64,000 bases of DNA. Source: Candidatus Woesearchaeota archaeon. GTDB lineage: Archaea > Nanobdellota > Nanobdellia > Woesearchaeales > UBA9642. Positions 1 to 8,747 of this stretch are shown here, piece after piece (the first letter of the stretch is position 1; every line of letters starts with the position of its first letter). A model generated the notes under the pieces. It did no database searches. It was not told the DNA's origin and saw nothing but the letters and a program-made list of their open reading frames with translations. The stretch spans positions 384,330 through 448,329 of the forward strand of contig QZIT01000005.1 of assembly GCA_003599145.1 (NCBI GenBank). Reading direction: 5' to 3'. The translations under genes and the position numbers were made by a program.

Positions 1-2
1 AA

Positions 3-275
3 ACCACTTCGTTAAGCACGTTAGAAGCCATGAGCTGCGGTTTGCCTGTTATTGCAACGAAAGTGGGGTTTATCAATGACTATATAGTAAATCAGTATAA
101 CGGGTTTTTGATAGACAAAAAAAATCCATACCAGCTGGCAAAAATTATTGAAGCTCTTGCAAGAAACCCAGAAGCAAGGAAAAAAATAGGCGACAGAGCA
201 AGGCAAACCGTTGCTGACAAATTCAATTGGGACACCACTGCAAACGAGATAGAAAAAGTTCTGGAAAAGCTTTAA
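3..275 (+). CDS. Glycosyltransferase family 4 (group 1), C-terminal fragment; 5' end outside window
   Basis: Frame is open from the window edge (TTSLSTLEAMSCGLPVIATKVGF...NGFLIDKKNPYQLAKII); typical GT4 donor-binding C-terminal motif E-A-M-x-x-G-x-P-V-I-A. Confidence 0.85.
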   Translation, partial: TTSLSTLEAMSCGLPVIATKVGFINDYIVNQYNGFLIDKKNPYQLAKIIEALARNPEARKKIGDRARQTVADKFNWDTTANEIEKVLEKL

Positions 276-676
276 GGAGCGTAAGCAGCGTAATGCAAGT
301 CTGCTCCAGGGTTTTCAGTATTGGTTTGCACTCTATTCGTTATTTCATCCTTTACATGGCGGTGATTTTTTTCATGGTAGAGCACTCTTTCTTGAGTGTC
401 TTTAGGCAGCTTATCATTGATGAAAATAGCATTGCTGTACAGGTTAATCATGCCCAGTACGAATTCTCCTAAAAGATAATCTGAAACAAACGCAATCTTG
501 GGATCATTGCTTACTAATTCGTAGAAGTCTCGCTGCTGCTTCATATGATAATAGAAGCCTGTTTTATCATCTGTGCAGTCTAGCTCAAACGACTCTTCAT
601 CCACCCTTGATTCTAAGTCATCTTTTTTGTGAACTAAGCTATAATCAAGCCTTCGAGTTAAGGGTTCGTAATCCAT
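272..676 (-). CDS. Hypothetical protein with an HExxH-like motif (VLYHEKNHRH), possible minimal zincin
   Basis: 134-aa ORF; HEKNH motif; ends against the GT4 gene in convergent orientation. Confidence 0.55.
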   Translation of the reverse strand: MDYEPLTRRLDYSLVHKKDDLESRVDEESFELDCTDDKTGFYYHMKQQRDFYELVSNDPKIAFVSDYLLGEFVLGMINLYSNAIFINDKLPKDTQERVLYHEKNHRHVKDEITNRVQTNTENPGADLHYAAYAP

Positions 677-796
677 GAATGAAGGAAAATGGCGTTATTT
701 ATATGAGTTATTGTAAAAGACAGCAGAAAAAGAAGAATCACACAAAAAGACAGTTTCAACGAAAGGTTTAAAAAGGAAAAGGCTTACAGGCTGAAC

Positions 797-3700
797 GTGG
801 GAAGTACGATTATCAAAAGGCTTGAGATAAAGGGCTTTAAGAGCTTTGCCAACAAAACAGAATTAGTGTACGGCAATAGCTTTAACTGCGTTTTAGGCCC
901 TAATGGCTCTGGAAAATCAAACATTCTCGATGCTTTATGCTTTGTCCTGGGAAAAAGCTCTGTAAAAGAAATGAGGGCAGAAAAGGCTTCCAGCTTGATT
1001 TACAACGGAGGCAAAAGAAAAAACCCTGCAAAAGAAGCTGAAGTGAGCATTTACTTTGACAACACCTCTAAAATTTTTCCCTTAGAAACTTCTGAAGTGA
1101 AAGTATCAAGGATTATCAGAAGCAAGGAAAAAGACAAAGAATTGCAGACTCATGGCATTTATAAAATCAACGACAAAACCAGAACCAGGCAACAAGTGTT
1201 AGAACTCTTAAGCGCGGCAAGAGTCAATCCAGACGGCTATAACATCATTCTTCAGGGAGACATTGTCCAATTAGTAGAAATGCCTCCTGTTCAGAGACGA
1301 GGCTTGATTGAAGAAATATCAGGCATCAGCATTTACGAGGACAAAAAGCAAAAAGCATTGCGAGAGTTGGAAAAAGTAGAGCAAAAGCTCAGCGAATCAG
1401 ACATTATCATGACTGAAAGGAAGACCTACCTTCAGGAATTAAAAAAAGACAGGGATCAAGCAGTAAAATTCAAAGAATTAGACGATAAAATAAAAAGAAA
1501 CAAGGCAACCATGCTTGACTACAAGGTAAAGGGAAAGCAGCTGCAAAAAGAGCGCTATGAAAAGGAAATTGCTGAATATGCCGCAAAAATAGAGGGCATC
1601 CAGAAAAAAATAAACGAATTAAAGTCAAAAATAAGCGAAGGAAAAAACGAGATAGAAAAAATCAACAGGGAAATAGAGCAAAAAGGAGAGAAAGAGCAGA
1701 TTGCCATCCATAAGCAAGTAGAGGAATTAAGAGTGAGCATAGGCATTGACAGACAAAGAATTGTCGACTTGAAAAAAGAATTCGAAAAAATCAACGAAAG
1801 AAAATCTCAGTTGCAGGGAACGCTGAATGAGTTAAAGAATAAAATAACTGCTATTGAAAAGAACAAAAAAGAGACGGAGAAAAGCATCCAGCTCAAGCAA
1901 AAGGATGCCGAAACCATCGAACAGAGAATCATTGCATTCAAGAAAAAGAACAAATTGGACGGCAAGGAAGACTTGGACAGCACCATTGAATCCATAGACA
2001 AGCAGGCAGATGCCCTGCAGGAGCACATCACTAAATTAAGAGAAGAACAGCAGAACTTATTGAGGGAAAAGGACAAGATTGAAATTCAATTGGAAAACAT
2101 CGATCAAAAAATAGGCAAGGTTTCTGGAGCAGAAAAAGAAAACAAAAGCAAGTTTGAAGAATTAAGAACAAAAAAAGATGACTTCAAAAAAGCATCCATG
2201 CTCTTGAACAGCCTAACAGCAGAAGATGCTTCTCTTGCAGCACAAGTGGAACAGGCAAGAAAAAATTTCCATGCAAAAAGCGAACAGCTTGCAGAGCAGA
2301 CTGCAAGAAATCAGGGCATTAAAGAGGGCATCAGCGGAGGATTTGCAATTCAGAGAATCCTCGAACAGAAAAAAAATATTCCGGGCATTCATGGTTTGGT
2401 ATCAGAATTAGGAAAAGTAAAAGGAGAATTCAGCTTAGCACTGGAAGTTGCTGCAGGACAGAAGATAAAATCAATCGTTGTTGAAAATGACAAGGTTGCA
2501 GCAGAGTGCATTGCGTTTTTGAAAGAGAAAAAATTAGGCGTTGCAACCTTCCTTCCCTTAAACAAATTAAGAAACCCGCTTATCAAAAGCGAAGTGAGGA
2601 ATTTGAAAGGAAAAGGCATTAAAGGTCTTGCGCTCGATTTAGTTTCCTACGACAAACAGTATGAGAAAGTGTTTTCCTATGTTTTTGAAAATACCCTGGT
2701 TGTTGATGATGTTGATGTTGCCAGACGATTGGGCGTTGGCAATTACAGAATGGCAACACTGACAGGTGATTTGGTTGAGATGAGCGGAGCCATGCATGGA
2801 GGTTATAGAACACGGTCTCAGGGCATGGGATTTCAGGAAAAAGAAAGCTCTGAAAGAGTTGAACGGCTTGAAAAAGACGTGGATGAGCTAAAAATACTCA
2901 TCGGAACCTTGGAAAAAAGGCGCTCTGAAAATTATGACAGAATCAACAAATTGCGAGAGGAAAAAGCGAATAGCGAGGCAGAAATTATCAAGCTTGAAAA
3001 GCTTTTGCATTTGGACAGCGAGGATATCGGCATCAACAAGAAGCAGAAAGAAGCGCTGCAAAAAGAAATGAAGGAGATCGATATCACCTTAAATAAAGTT
3101 ATTGCCGATGTTTCTGGAAAAAACAGCGAGCTTGCAAATCTGAAAATGAAAAGGCAGGACTTGAGAAATAAAATAAATGAATTGAAAAACCCTACGCTCA
3201 TTGCAGAATTAAATGCCTTTGAAGAGAAAAAAAGAGAATTGCGAGAGGAAATCATTGTGCTATCAGGAGAGCTGAAAAACAGCGACAGTGAAATAACTAA
3301 CATTCTTGCTCCTGAACAGCAGAATATAGATAAAATTTTGAAGCAGCAGCAAAAAGAGTACGATGCCTTTGCAAAAGAAAAAGATGAATTGCAAAAATTG
3401 CTCACCAAAAAAGAAGCTGATTTAAAAGAAAATGAAGAGCAGGAAAAAAAGTTTTATGGAAAGTTCAAAGAATTGTTTAATAAAAGAACAAAAGTCAATG
3501 ATGAGCTTGTTAAATTGGAAAGCAATGTCATCAGCCAGGAGGAATCAATACGAAGCATAGAGCAGAAATCAAACATTGTCAGTTTGGAAAATGCAAAAGT
3601 CAAGGCAGAGCTTGCAGGCTTGTTAGAGGAATTTAAAATCTATGAAGGCGTTGAGCTGTTCAAGAACAAAAGCCAGGAGGATATTCAGAAGGAAATCTGG

Positions 3701-4315
3701 CAGTTTGAAAAAATGGTGCAGGACATTGGAGCAGTCAATATGAGAGCGCTGGAAATTTATGAGCGCGTTGAAAAAGAGTACAATGAATTGATTGAGAAAA
3801 AAGCAGTGCTGGGAAAAGAACGGGAAGATGTTTTAAGCATGATTACAGAAATAGACGGAAAGAAAAAAGAACTGTTCATGGTAACGTTTGATGAGGTCAA
3901 TAAAAATTTCAAAACTATTTTCAGTGCATTGTCAACGAAAGGAGACGTTTCGATTCAGTTAGAAGATGAAAAAGATCCTTTTGCTGCAGGATTGCTGATT
4001 AAAGTAAAAATTGTAGGCAAAAAGTTTTTAGACATCAGGAGTTTATCAGGAGGAGAAAAAACGCTTACCGCATTGGCATTTATTTTTGCCGTGCAGGAGC
4101 ATGACCCTGCTCCTTTTTACATCATGGATGAAGTCGACGCTGCACTGGATAAAAGAAACTCTGAGAAACTAGCAAAATTAATCCAGAGTTACTCAAAGAA
4201 AGCGCAGTATATCATCATTTCCCACAACGACTACATGATTACCGAAGCAGGAAATCTGTATGGAGTCAGCATTGACCAGGACGGCATCAGCAAGGTAACG
4301 ACGCTGAAGTTGTAG
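797..4315 (+). CDS. smc: Chromosome segregation protein SMC
   Basis: 1172 aa; GPNGSGKSNILDALCFVLG Walker A, long coiled coils, hinge, LSGGEKTLTALAFIFA signature, FYIMDEVDAALD Walker B. Confidence 0.97.
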   Translation: MGSTIIKRLEIKGFKSFANKTELVYGNSFNCVLGPNGSGKSNILDALCFVLGKSSVKEMRAEKASSLIYNGGKRKNPAKEAEVSIYFDNTSKIFPLETSEVKVSRIIRSKEKDKELQTHGIYKINDKTRTRQQVLELLSAARVNPDGYNIILQGDIVQLVEMPPVQRRGLIEEISGISIYEDKKQKALRELEKVEQKLSESDIIMTERKTYLQELKKDRDQAVKFKELDDKIKRNKATMLDYKVKGKQLQKERYEKEIAEYAAKIEGIQKKINELKSKISEGKNEIEKINREIEQKGEKEQIAIHKQVEELRVSIGIDRQRIVDLKKEFEKINERKSQLQGTLNELKNKITAIEKNKKETEKSIQLKQKDAETIEQRIIAFKKKNKLDGKEDLDSTIESIDKQADALQEHITKLREEQQNLLREKDKIEIQLENIDQKIGKVSGAEKENKSKFEELRTKKDDFKKASMLLNSLTAEDASLAAQVEQARKNFHAKSEQLAEQTARNQGIKEGISGGFAIQRILEQKKNIPGIHGLVSELGKVKGEFSLALEVAAGQKIKSIVVENDKVAAECIAFLKEKKLGVATFLPLNKLRNPLIKSEVRNLKGKGIKGLALDLVSYDKQYEKVFSYVFENTLVVDDVDVARRLGVGNYRMATLTGDLVEMSGAMHGGYRTRSQGMGFQEKESSERVERLEKDVDELKILIGTLEKRRSENYDRINKLREEKANSEAEIIKLEKLLHLDSEDIGINKKQKEALQKEMKEIDITLNKVIADVSGKNSELANLKMKRQDLRNKINELKNPTLIAELNAFEEKKRELREEIIVLSGELKNSDSEITNILAPEQQNIDKILKQQQKEYDAFAKEKDELQKLLTKKEADLKENEEQEKKFYGKFKELFNKRTKVNDELVKLESNVISQEESIRSIEQKSNIVSLENAKVKAELAGLLEEFKIYEGVELFKNKSQEDIQKEIWQFEKMVQDIGAVNMRALEIYERVEKEYNELIEKKAVLGKEREDVLSMITEIDGKKKELFMVTFDEVNKNFKTIFSALSTKGDVSIQLEDEKDPFAAGLLIKVKIVGKKFLDIRSLSGGEKTLTALAFIFAVQEHDPAPFYIMDEVDAALDKRNSEKLAKLIQSYSKKAQYIIISHNDYMITEAGNLYGVSIDQDGISKVTTLKL

Positions 4316-4852
4316 TCACGTAAGAAGGTATTTCCATCCAGGCTGCCATTTTTTTGTTTTTCTCCAGTCTTCTACAAATGCCTGCTTCCAAGTTTTTTTC
4401 TTCAATAAAACGTCTAAAGCAAGTTGAGGAGCTTTGTGTGCAACGATTGCTATGTTTTTCCCGTCATAGTTTTTTTTCAAAAATAAAAGAAAATCCCCCA
4501 TTCGTTTTTTCACGTCTTCGTAGCTTTCTCCCTCTGGAAATTTTTTGGTTATGCATTTTTCCTGCAACGGCTCAACAATCTTTGAAGGCTTGGCGTTATA
4601 CGTTCCATAATTGCACTCTCTCAAGCGTTTGTCTTGCACTATAGGAATTCCTTTAAAGGTCAGATTTGCAGAATCAACTGCTCTCTTTAAATCAGAACAA
4701 AACACAGCATCAAATGTTTCTTTTATTTGCTTTTTTAATTCAACCGATTGTTTTTTCCCTAATGCGGAAAGCTCTGCATCGTGCCATCCCGAAGAAATTT
4801 CATTTTCATTATCAACCGTTGTTCCGTGGACGAAATAGGTTATGCGTATCAT
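4316..4852 (-). CDS. Histidine phosphatase superfamily (phosphoglycerate mutase-like) protein
   Basis: FVHGTT N-terminal motif, CSDLKRAVDSA, and IVAHKAPQ second histidine motif. Confidence 0.8.
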   Translation of the reverse strand: MIRITYFVHGTTVDNENEISSGWHDAELSALGKKQSVELKKQIKETFDAVFCSDLKRAVDSANLTFKGIPIVQDKRLRECNYGTYNAKPSKIVEPLQEKCITKKFPEGESYEDVKKRMGDFLLFLKKNYDGKNIAIVAHKAPQLALDVLLKKKTWKQAFVEDWRKTKKWQPGWKYLLT

Positions 4853-4861
4853 GAAAAGGAA

Positions 4862-4951
4862 TGCACCGGCCGGGATTTTCTGCGAAAATCTCTTTCGAAC
4901 CCGGATAGTCGGCTTGGAAGGCCGAAGTCATAACCGTTAGACCACCGGTGC
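4862..4951 (-). tRNA. tRNA-Gly(TCC) with an 18-nt insertion/intron in the T-loop (about position 59/60)
   Basis: Minus strand GCACCGG-TG-GTCTAACGGTTATGAC-T-TCGGC-CTTCCAA-GCCGA-CTAT-CCGGG-[25-nt loop]-CCCGG-CCGGTGC-A. All stems pair apart from a T13/T22 mismatch. The T-loop is 25 nt (TTCGAAAGAGATTTTCGCAGAAAAT) instead of 7. Confidence 0.9.
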
Positions 4952-5027
4952 ACACTGCAAAGGAAAAGAGGCGTGTTTTTAAAGGTTTTGAATAACCTTT
5001 ATAAAAACCCCTGTGTTTCTTAGTCCT

Positions 5028-6377
5028 ATGGTATTGGAAAAGCTAGGGGATTCCCTGAAAAATACCCTGGAAAAAATTACCAAGGCAATCTTTATAGATG
5101 AAAAACTGGTTAATGAACTGGTTAAAGACATCCAAAGGGCATTATTGCAGGCTGATGTTAACGTCAAATTAGTTTTTGAGCTTACTAAGAAAATAAAGGA
5201 CAGGGCATTAAAAGAGGACATTCCTAAAAATCTTTCTAAAAAAGAGTATCTTGTTAAAGTGGTCTATGAAGAATTAGTGCATTTTTTAGGAGGGGAAGGA
5301 AGCAAGATAAAAATAGAAAAAAAACCTTTCAAAATCATGCTTGTCGGTTTATTTGGTAATGGAAAAACAACGACTGCAGGAAAGCTGGCTCATTATTACA
5401 AGAAGCGAGGATTAAAAGTTGCAGTGATTCAAACAGATACTTGGAGGCCTGCTGCGTATGACCAATTGCAACAGTTAGCAGCAAAAGTCAATGCAGATTT
5501 TTTTGGAAACAAAAAGGAAAAAAATCCTGTTAAAATCTATAAAGAATTTGAAAAAGAGCTTGCAAAATATGACATTGTTATTGTCGATACTGCAGGAAGA
5601 GATGCATTAAGCGAGGATTTAATAGAAGAATTGAATGGCATTAACAAAACCGTTGATGCAGACGAAACATTATTGGTCTTAAGCGCAGATATAGGCCAGA
5701 GCGCTGAAAAGCAGGCAATGGCATTTCATGACACCTGCAATGTTACCGGTGTGATTATTACAAAATTAGACGGCACTGCAAAAGGCGGCGGTGCATTAAT
5801 AGCGTGCAGTGTTACCAAATCTCCTGTTAAGTTTATCGGACTAGGAGAAAAGATTGATGCTCTTGAAGAATTTAAACCAGAAGGCTTTGTAGGCAGATTA
5901 TTGGGCATGGGTGATTTAGAAGCTTTGCTTGAAAAAGCCAGAGAAGCTATTGATACTGATAAGGCAGAAGACTTGGGAAAAAGATTCTTGAAAGGAGAAT
6001 TCAACTTAATTGACCTCTATGAGCAGATGGCTGCGATGAAAAAAATGGGTCCTTTGAATAAATTAATGGAGATGATTCCTGGTTTTAGCGGGATGAAATT
6101 ACCAAAGGAAATGCTTGAAGTTCAGCAGGGAAAACTGGAAAAATGGAAGTTTGCCATGCAGAGCATGACCAAAGAAGAGCTTGAAAATCCTGAAGATATC
6201 GACGGTTCTCGAGTTGAAAGAATAGCGCAAGGCTCTGGCGTTTCTGTCAGCGATGTCAGAAGCCTTTTAAAGCAGTACAAGATGTCCAAGAAATTAATGA
6301 AGCAGATGAAAGGCGGAGAAAAGGGCATGGAAAAGATGATGAAGAAATTCCAAGGCGGACAGGGAGTTAAATTCTAG
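5028..6377 (+). CDS. srp54: Signal recognition particle 54 kDa protein
   Basis: MVLEKLGDSLKNTLEKI N domain, GLFGNGKTTTAGKLA, DTAGRDAL, TKLDGTAKGGGAL, and an M domain with Met-rich helices. ORF track starts at 5013 but ATG 5028 is more likely. Confidence 0.96.
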   Translation: MVLEKLGDSLKNTLEKITKAIFIDEKLVNELVKDIQRALLQADVNVKLVFELTKKIKDRALKEDIPKNLSKKEYLVKVVYEELVHFLGGEGSKIKIEKKPFKIMLVGLFGNGKTTTAGKLAHYYKKRGLKVAVIQTDTWRPAAYDQLQQLAAKVNADFFGNKKEKNPVKIYKEFEKELAKYDIVIVDTAGRDALSEDLIEELNGINKTVDADETLLVLSADIGQSAEKQAMAFHDTCNVTGVIITKLDGTAKGGGALIACSVTKSPVKFIGLGEKIDALEEFKPEGFVGRLLGMGDLEALLEKAREAIDTDKAEDLGKRFLKGEFNLIDLYEQMAAMKKMGPLNKLMEMIPGFSGMKLPKEMLEVQQGKLEKWKFAMQSMTKEELENPEDIDGSRVERIAQGSGVSVSDVRSLLKQYKMSKKLMKQMKGGEKGMEKMMKKFQGGQGVKF

Positions 6378-6489
6378 ATTTTTTAGTAAAGCAATCCTGG
6401 CAATAAGGCAAATCCTTGTCAAAGAAAACAGTATTGATATCTTGCAATTCTCTATGTTTGCATTGTTTGCCTTGGCAGATTATCGTCAT
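6367..6489 (-). CDS. Small 40-aa Cys-rich (CX4C...CX2C) zinc-knuckle-like protein
   Basis: Hand-translated minus ORF MTIICQGKQCKHRELQDINTVFFDKDLPYCQDCFTKKSRI*. Below the track's length cutoff; preceded by a structured leader and a TATA box. Confidence 0.55.
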   Translation of the reverse strand: MTIICQGKQCKHRELQDINTVFFDKDLPYCQDCFTKKSRI

Positions 6490-6504
6490 GGTTAGAGAAA
6501 GTAA

Positions 6505-6595
6505 AACGTGAAGAGAAAAGGGTGGGTGATTTCATGGCAGAGTCAAGCTCTGACACAGAGGTGTTTTCATGAAAAGAATATTCTCCCTTCACGTT
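6505..6595 (-). ncRNA. Candidate structured RNA or 5' leader upstream of the 40-aa Cys-rich ORF
   Basis: Minus strand AACGTGAAGGGAGAA...TTTTCTCTTCACGTT forms a 15-bp stem with two G-U pairs. The plus-strand copy would have A.C mismatches there. Inner TTTCATG/CATGAAA and CAGAG-CTTGA-CTCTG helices. TATA-like TATTTATA lies about 25 nt upstream. Confidence 0.45.
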
Positions 6596-6737
6596 ACTTC
6601 TATATAGTAGTATAAATACGCTAGTATTTAAATGTTTCGTTTTTTAGTACTTAACAGTAACGATAAAGATTATTTTCTATATGGAAAACAATTAAGAACG
6701 ACTAAACCTTTTTAAATTAGGAACCAGTTCTCAGCTT

Positions 6738-7073
6738 ATGGAATATAACTATATATTAGGGTCTTTTTACGCAGGCGGAGATTTTGAATCTGTTGGCTGC
6801 GGTGGAGATATCAGGGTCATTGTTATTTACGAAACAGGCACTCCTAAACCAAGCATTGTTGACAAACTCGCGGGTGTTAAGCAGGGAAGCTTTCAAACAG
6901 CAAGAAACACGAGGCAGATCAAGACTATTTTAGCAGAAGAGTTTAGGGTGAATGGAGAGTGGAACACTCACGCCGTGCAAGGAAGAATACCTGCAGGTGT
7001 TGACATTAGCCGTGCCTTAAATTCAAAGTATCTTGATGATTATGTATTTGTACCTGAAGCTTCTCCTTGGTAA
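6738..7073 (+). CDS. Hypothetical protein, 111 aa
   Basis: Complete ORF with ATG and upstream A/T-rich promoter; no family recognised. Confidence 0.6.
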   Translation: MEYNYILGSFYAGGDFESVGCGGDIRVIVIYETGTPKPSIVDKLAGVKQGSFQTARNTRQIKTILAEEFRVNGEWNTHAVQGRIPAGVDISRALNSKYLDDYVFVPEASPW

Positions 7074-7074
7074 T

Positions 7075-8085
7075 CTATCTTCTAAACTCAGAAAAATGAA
7101 TAGCCACATTGGCTGCGCCATACAAAGAACAATCATAATTAGTGATGACATAGACAGGAATTTCTTTCAGTAATTTTTGATGCACAGGATTGTCTAAAAA
7201 TGTTTTCATAAACACACTCGATTTAAACAAATTTAAATTTTTTGCAGCAATGCCCCCTCCTATATAGACACCACCATAGGCAAGAATATTGAGCGCTGCA
7301 CTCTGGCATGCTCTTGCCAGAAAAATAGTGAACAATTCCATGGTTCTTCTGCAGACAGGATCTTTGCTTTGCGATATCATAATGGGATCATCGGCAATAT
7401 TTGAAGGTGTTTTTGTTCTTAAAAATTGAAAAATGTTTGCTATACCCGGTCCAGATAAAACTTTCTCATAGTCAACTTGTTTTATCTTGTGCTTTTCTTT
7501 GATGAATTCCAGCAATTGCTTTTCCTCATCATTCTGCGCTCCAAAAAGTTCATGGCCTCCTTCAGAGGGCAAGACCTCAAAGTGCCCTGTTTGCTTATTC
7601 AAAACGAGCCATGCTTTTCCCAAACCGCTTCCCGGTCCTATAATTGCCATGCTTCCTTTTTGCTTTTGTTTTGCCAAAGTCAGCAAGTCTTTTTTATCTA
7701 AAACTTCAATAGAATACCCTATAATTTCGAAATCGTTCATCAAACTCACATGCTTTAATGGCGTGTTCTTTTTTATGCTGCTGACAGAAATAGTCAGTTT
7801 ACCATTGCTCAATTTTGCAGAAGTCCTGTTGTTTTCCAATGGACCTGCAATGCCCAAGCAAACCGTGTCTGTTGTTATACCATAATGCGTTTGCGTATAC
7901 TGAAGCACTTCGTTGAGAAAATCCTCTATTTTTTTTATTTCCTTAGTGGGATAACGAAATTTGAATATTAAAACAGGCTTTTGCTGTACCCCAAAAAATC
8001 CTATCGTAGTATGCGTTGCGCTTACATCTACTCCTAAAACAAACGTTTTGTGCTTTGCATGGGAATTATGATTGGTAATGTCCAT
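7075..8085 (-). CDS. glk: Glucokinase (ROK/Glk-type, hexokinase fold)
   Basis: VLGVDVSATHTTIGFF phosphate-1 motif, GIAGPLENN, LMNDFE, GPGSGLGKAW, PSEGGHELFGA, YIGGGIAAKNL. Start moved to ATG 8085 because of a TATA box about 25-30 bp upstream. Confidence 0.85.
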   Translation of the reverse strand: MDITNHNSHAKHKTFVLGVDVSATHTTIGFFGVQQKPVLIFKFRYPTKEIKKIEDFLNEVLQYTQTHYGITTDTVCLGIAGPLENNRTSAKLSNGKLTISVSSIKKNTPLKHVSLMNDFEIIGYSIEVLDKKDLLTLAKQKQKGSMAIIGPGSGLGKAWLVLNKQTGHFEVLPSEGGHELFGAQNDEEKQLLEFIKEKHKIKQVDYEKVLSGPGIANIFQFLRTKTPSNIADDPIMISQSKDPVCRRTMELFTIFLARACQSAALNILAYGGVYIGGGIAAKNLNLFKSSVFMKTFLDNPVHQKLLKEIPVYVITNYDCSLYGAANVAIHFSEFRR

Positions 8086-8162
8086 GCTGTTTTTTAATGA
8101 CCGTTCTTTAAATAGTTTGTTTTTTAACAATATTTATAAAAAAAATAAAATTTCTTAGCTTT

Positions 8163-8747
8163 ATGAAAATACTTGCCTTTGGAGATACGCATGATGACAA
8201 AAAAGCCTTTGCAAGAGCAAAGGAAAAGGCAAAACAGGTTGATATAGCTGTGTGCATAGGCGATTTAAGCGTCTTTCAAAGAGACATTGACTATTTTCTC
8301 AAAGAATTGAATAGTTTTCCTGTACATGTTTTATTAGTACATGGAAATCACGAAGACCTAGACAGTTTAAAAAAACAATGTGAAAAGTATGACAACATTT
8401 TTCTCATTCATGACGGTTTTTACAAAAAAGATGATGTTATGTTTTTAGGTTATGGCGGAGGTGGATTTTCAACAACAGACGCTTATTTTGAAGAGCGTGC
8501 GAAAGTCTATAAACAATTAACCAAAGGCAGGACTGTTTTTGTTTTGCATCAGCCTCCTTATGGAAAAGTTGACACGCTGTATGATGGTAGCCATGTTGGC
8601 AATAAAAGCTTTACAAGGTTTATTGAAGAAGTGCAGCCTGTTTTAGTTATTTGCGGGCATATTCATGAGACGTTTAAGGAAAAAGGTTCTATCGGAGAAT
8701 CGCTTGTGGTTAATCCAGGACCAGATGGATTGGTTCTAGAGATTTAG
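8163..8747 (+). CDS. Calcineurin-like metallophosphoesterase (YfcE/MJ0936-like)
   Basis: GDTHDD, GDLSVF, GNHED, GHIHETF motifs. Confidence 0.9.
   Translation: MKILAFGDTHDDKKAFARAKEKAKQVDIAVCIGDLSVFQRDIDYFLKELNSFPVHVLLVHGNHEDLDSLKKQCEKYDNIFLIHDGFYKKDDVMFLGYGGGGFSTTDAYFEERAKVYKQLTKGRTVFVLHQPPYGKVDTLYDGSHVGNKSFTRFIEEVQPVLVICGHIHETFKEKGSIGESLVVNPGPDGLVLEI

Noticed and set aside
1555-3408. Several minus-strand Ser/Phe-rich ORFs inside smc
   Set aside because: Antisense of Glu/Lys-rich coiled coil; typical artefact.
4863-4951. tRNA-Gly considered as a degenerate pseudogene because of the T-loop insertion
   Set aside because: Nearly all other stem pairs, the anticodon loop and the discriminator are intact (one D-stem T13/T22 mismatch), and a relaxed BHB can be drawn, so an intron is the better explanation.
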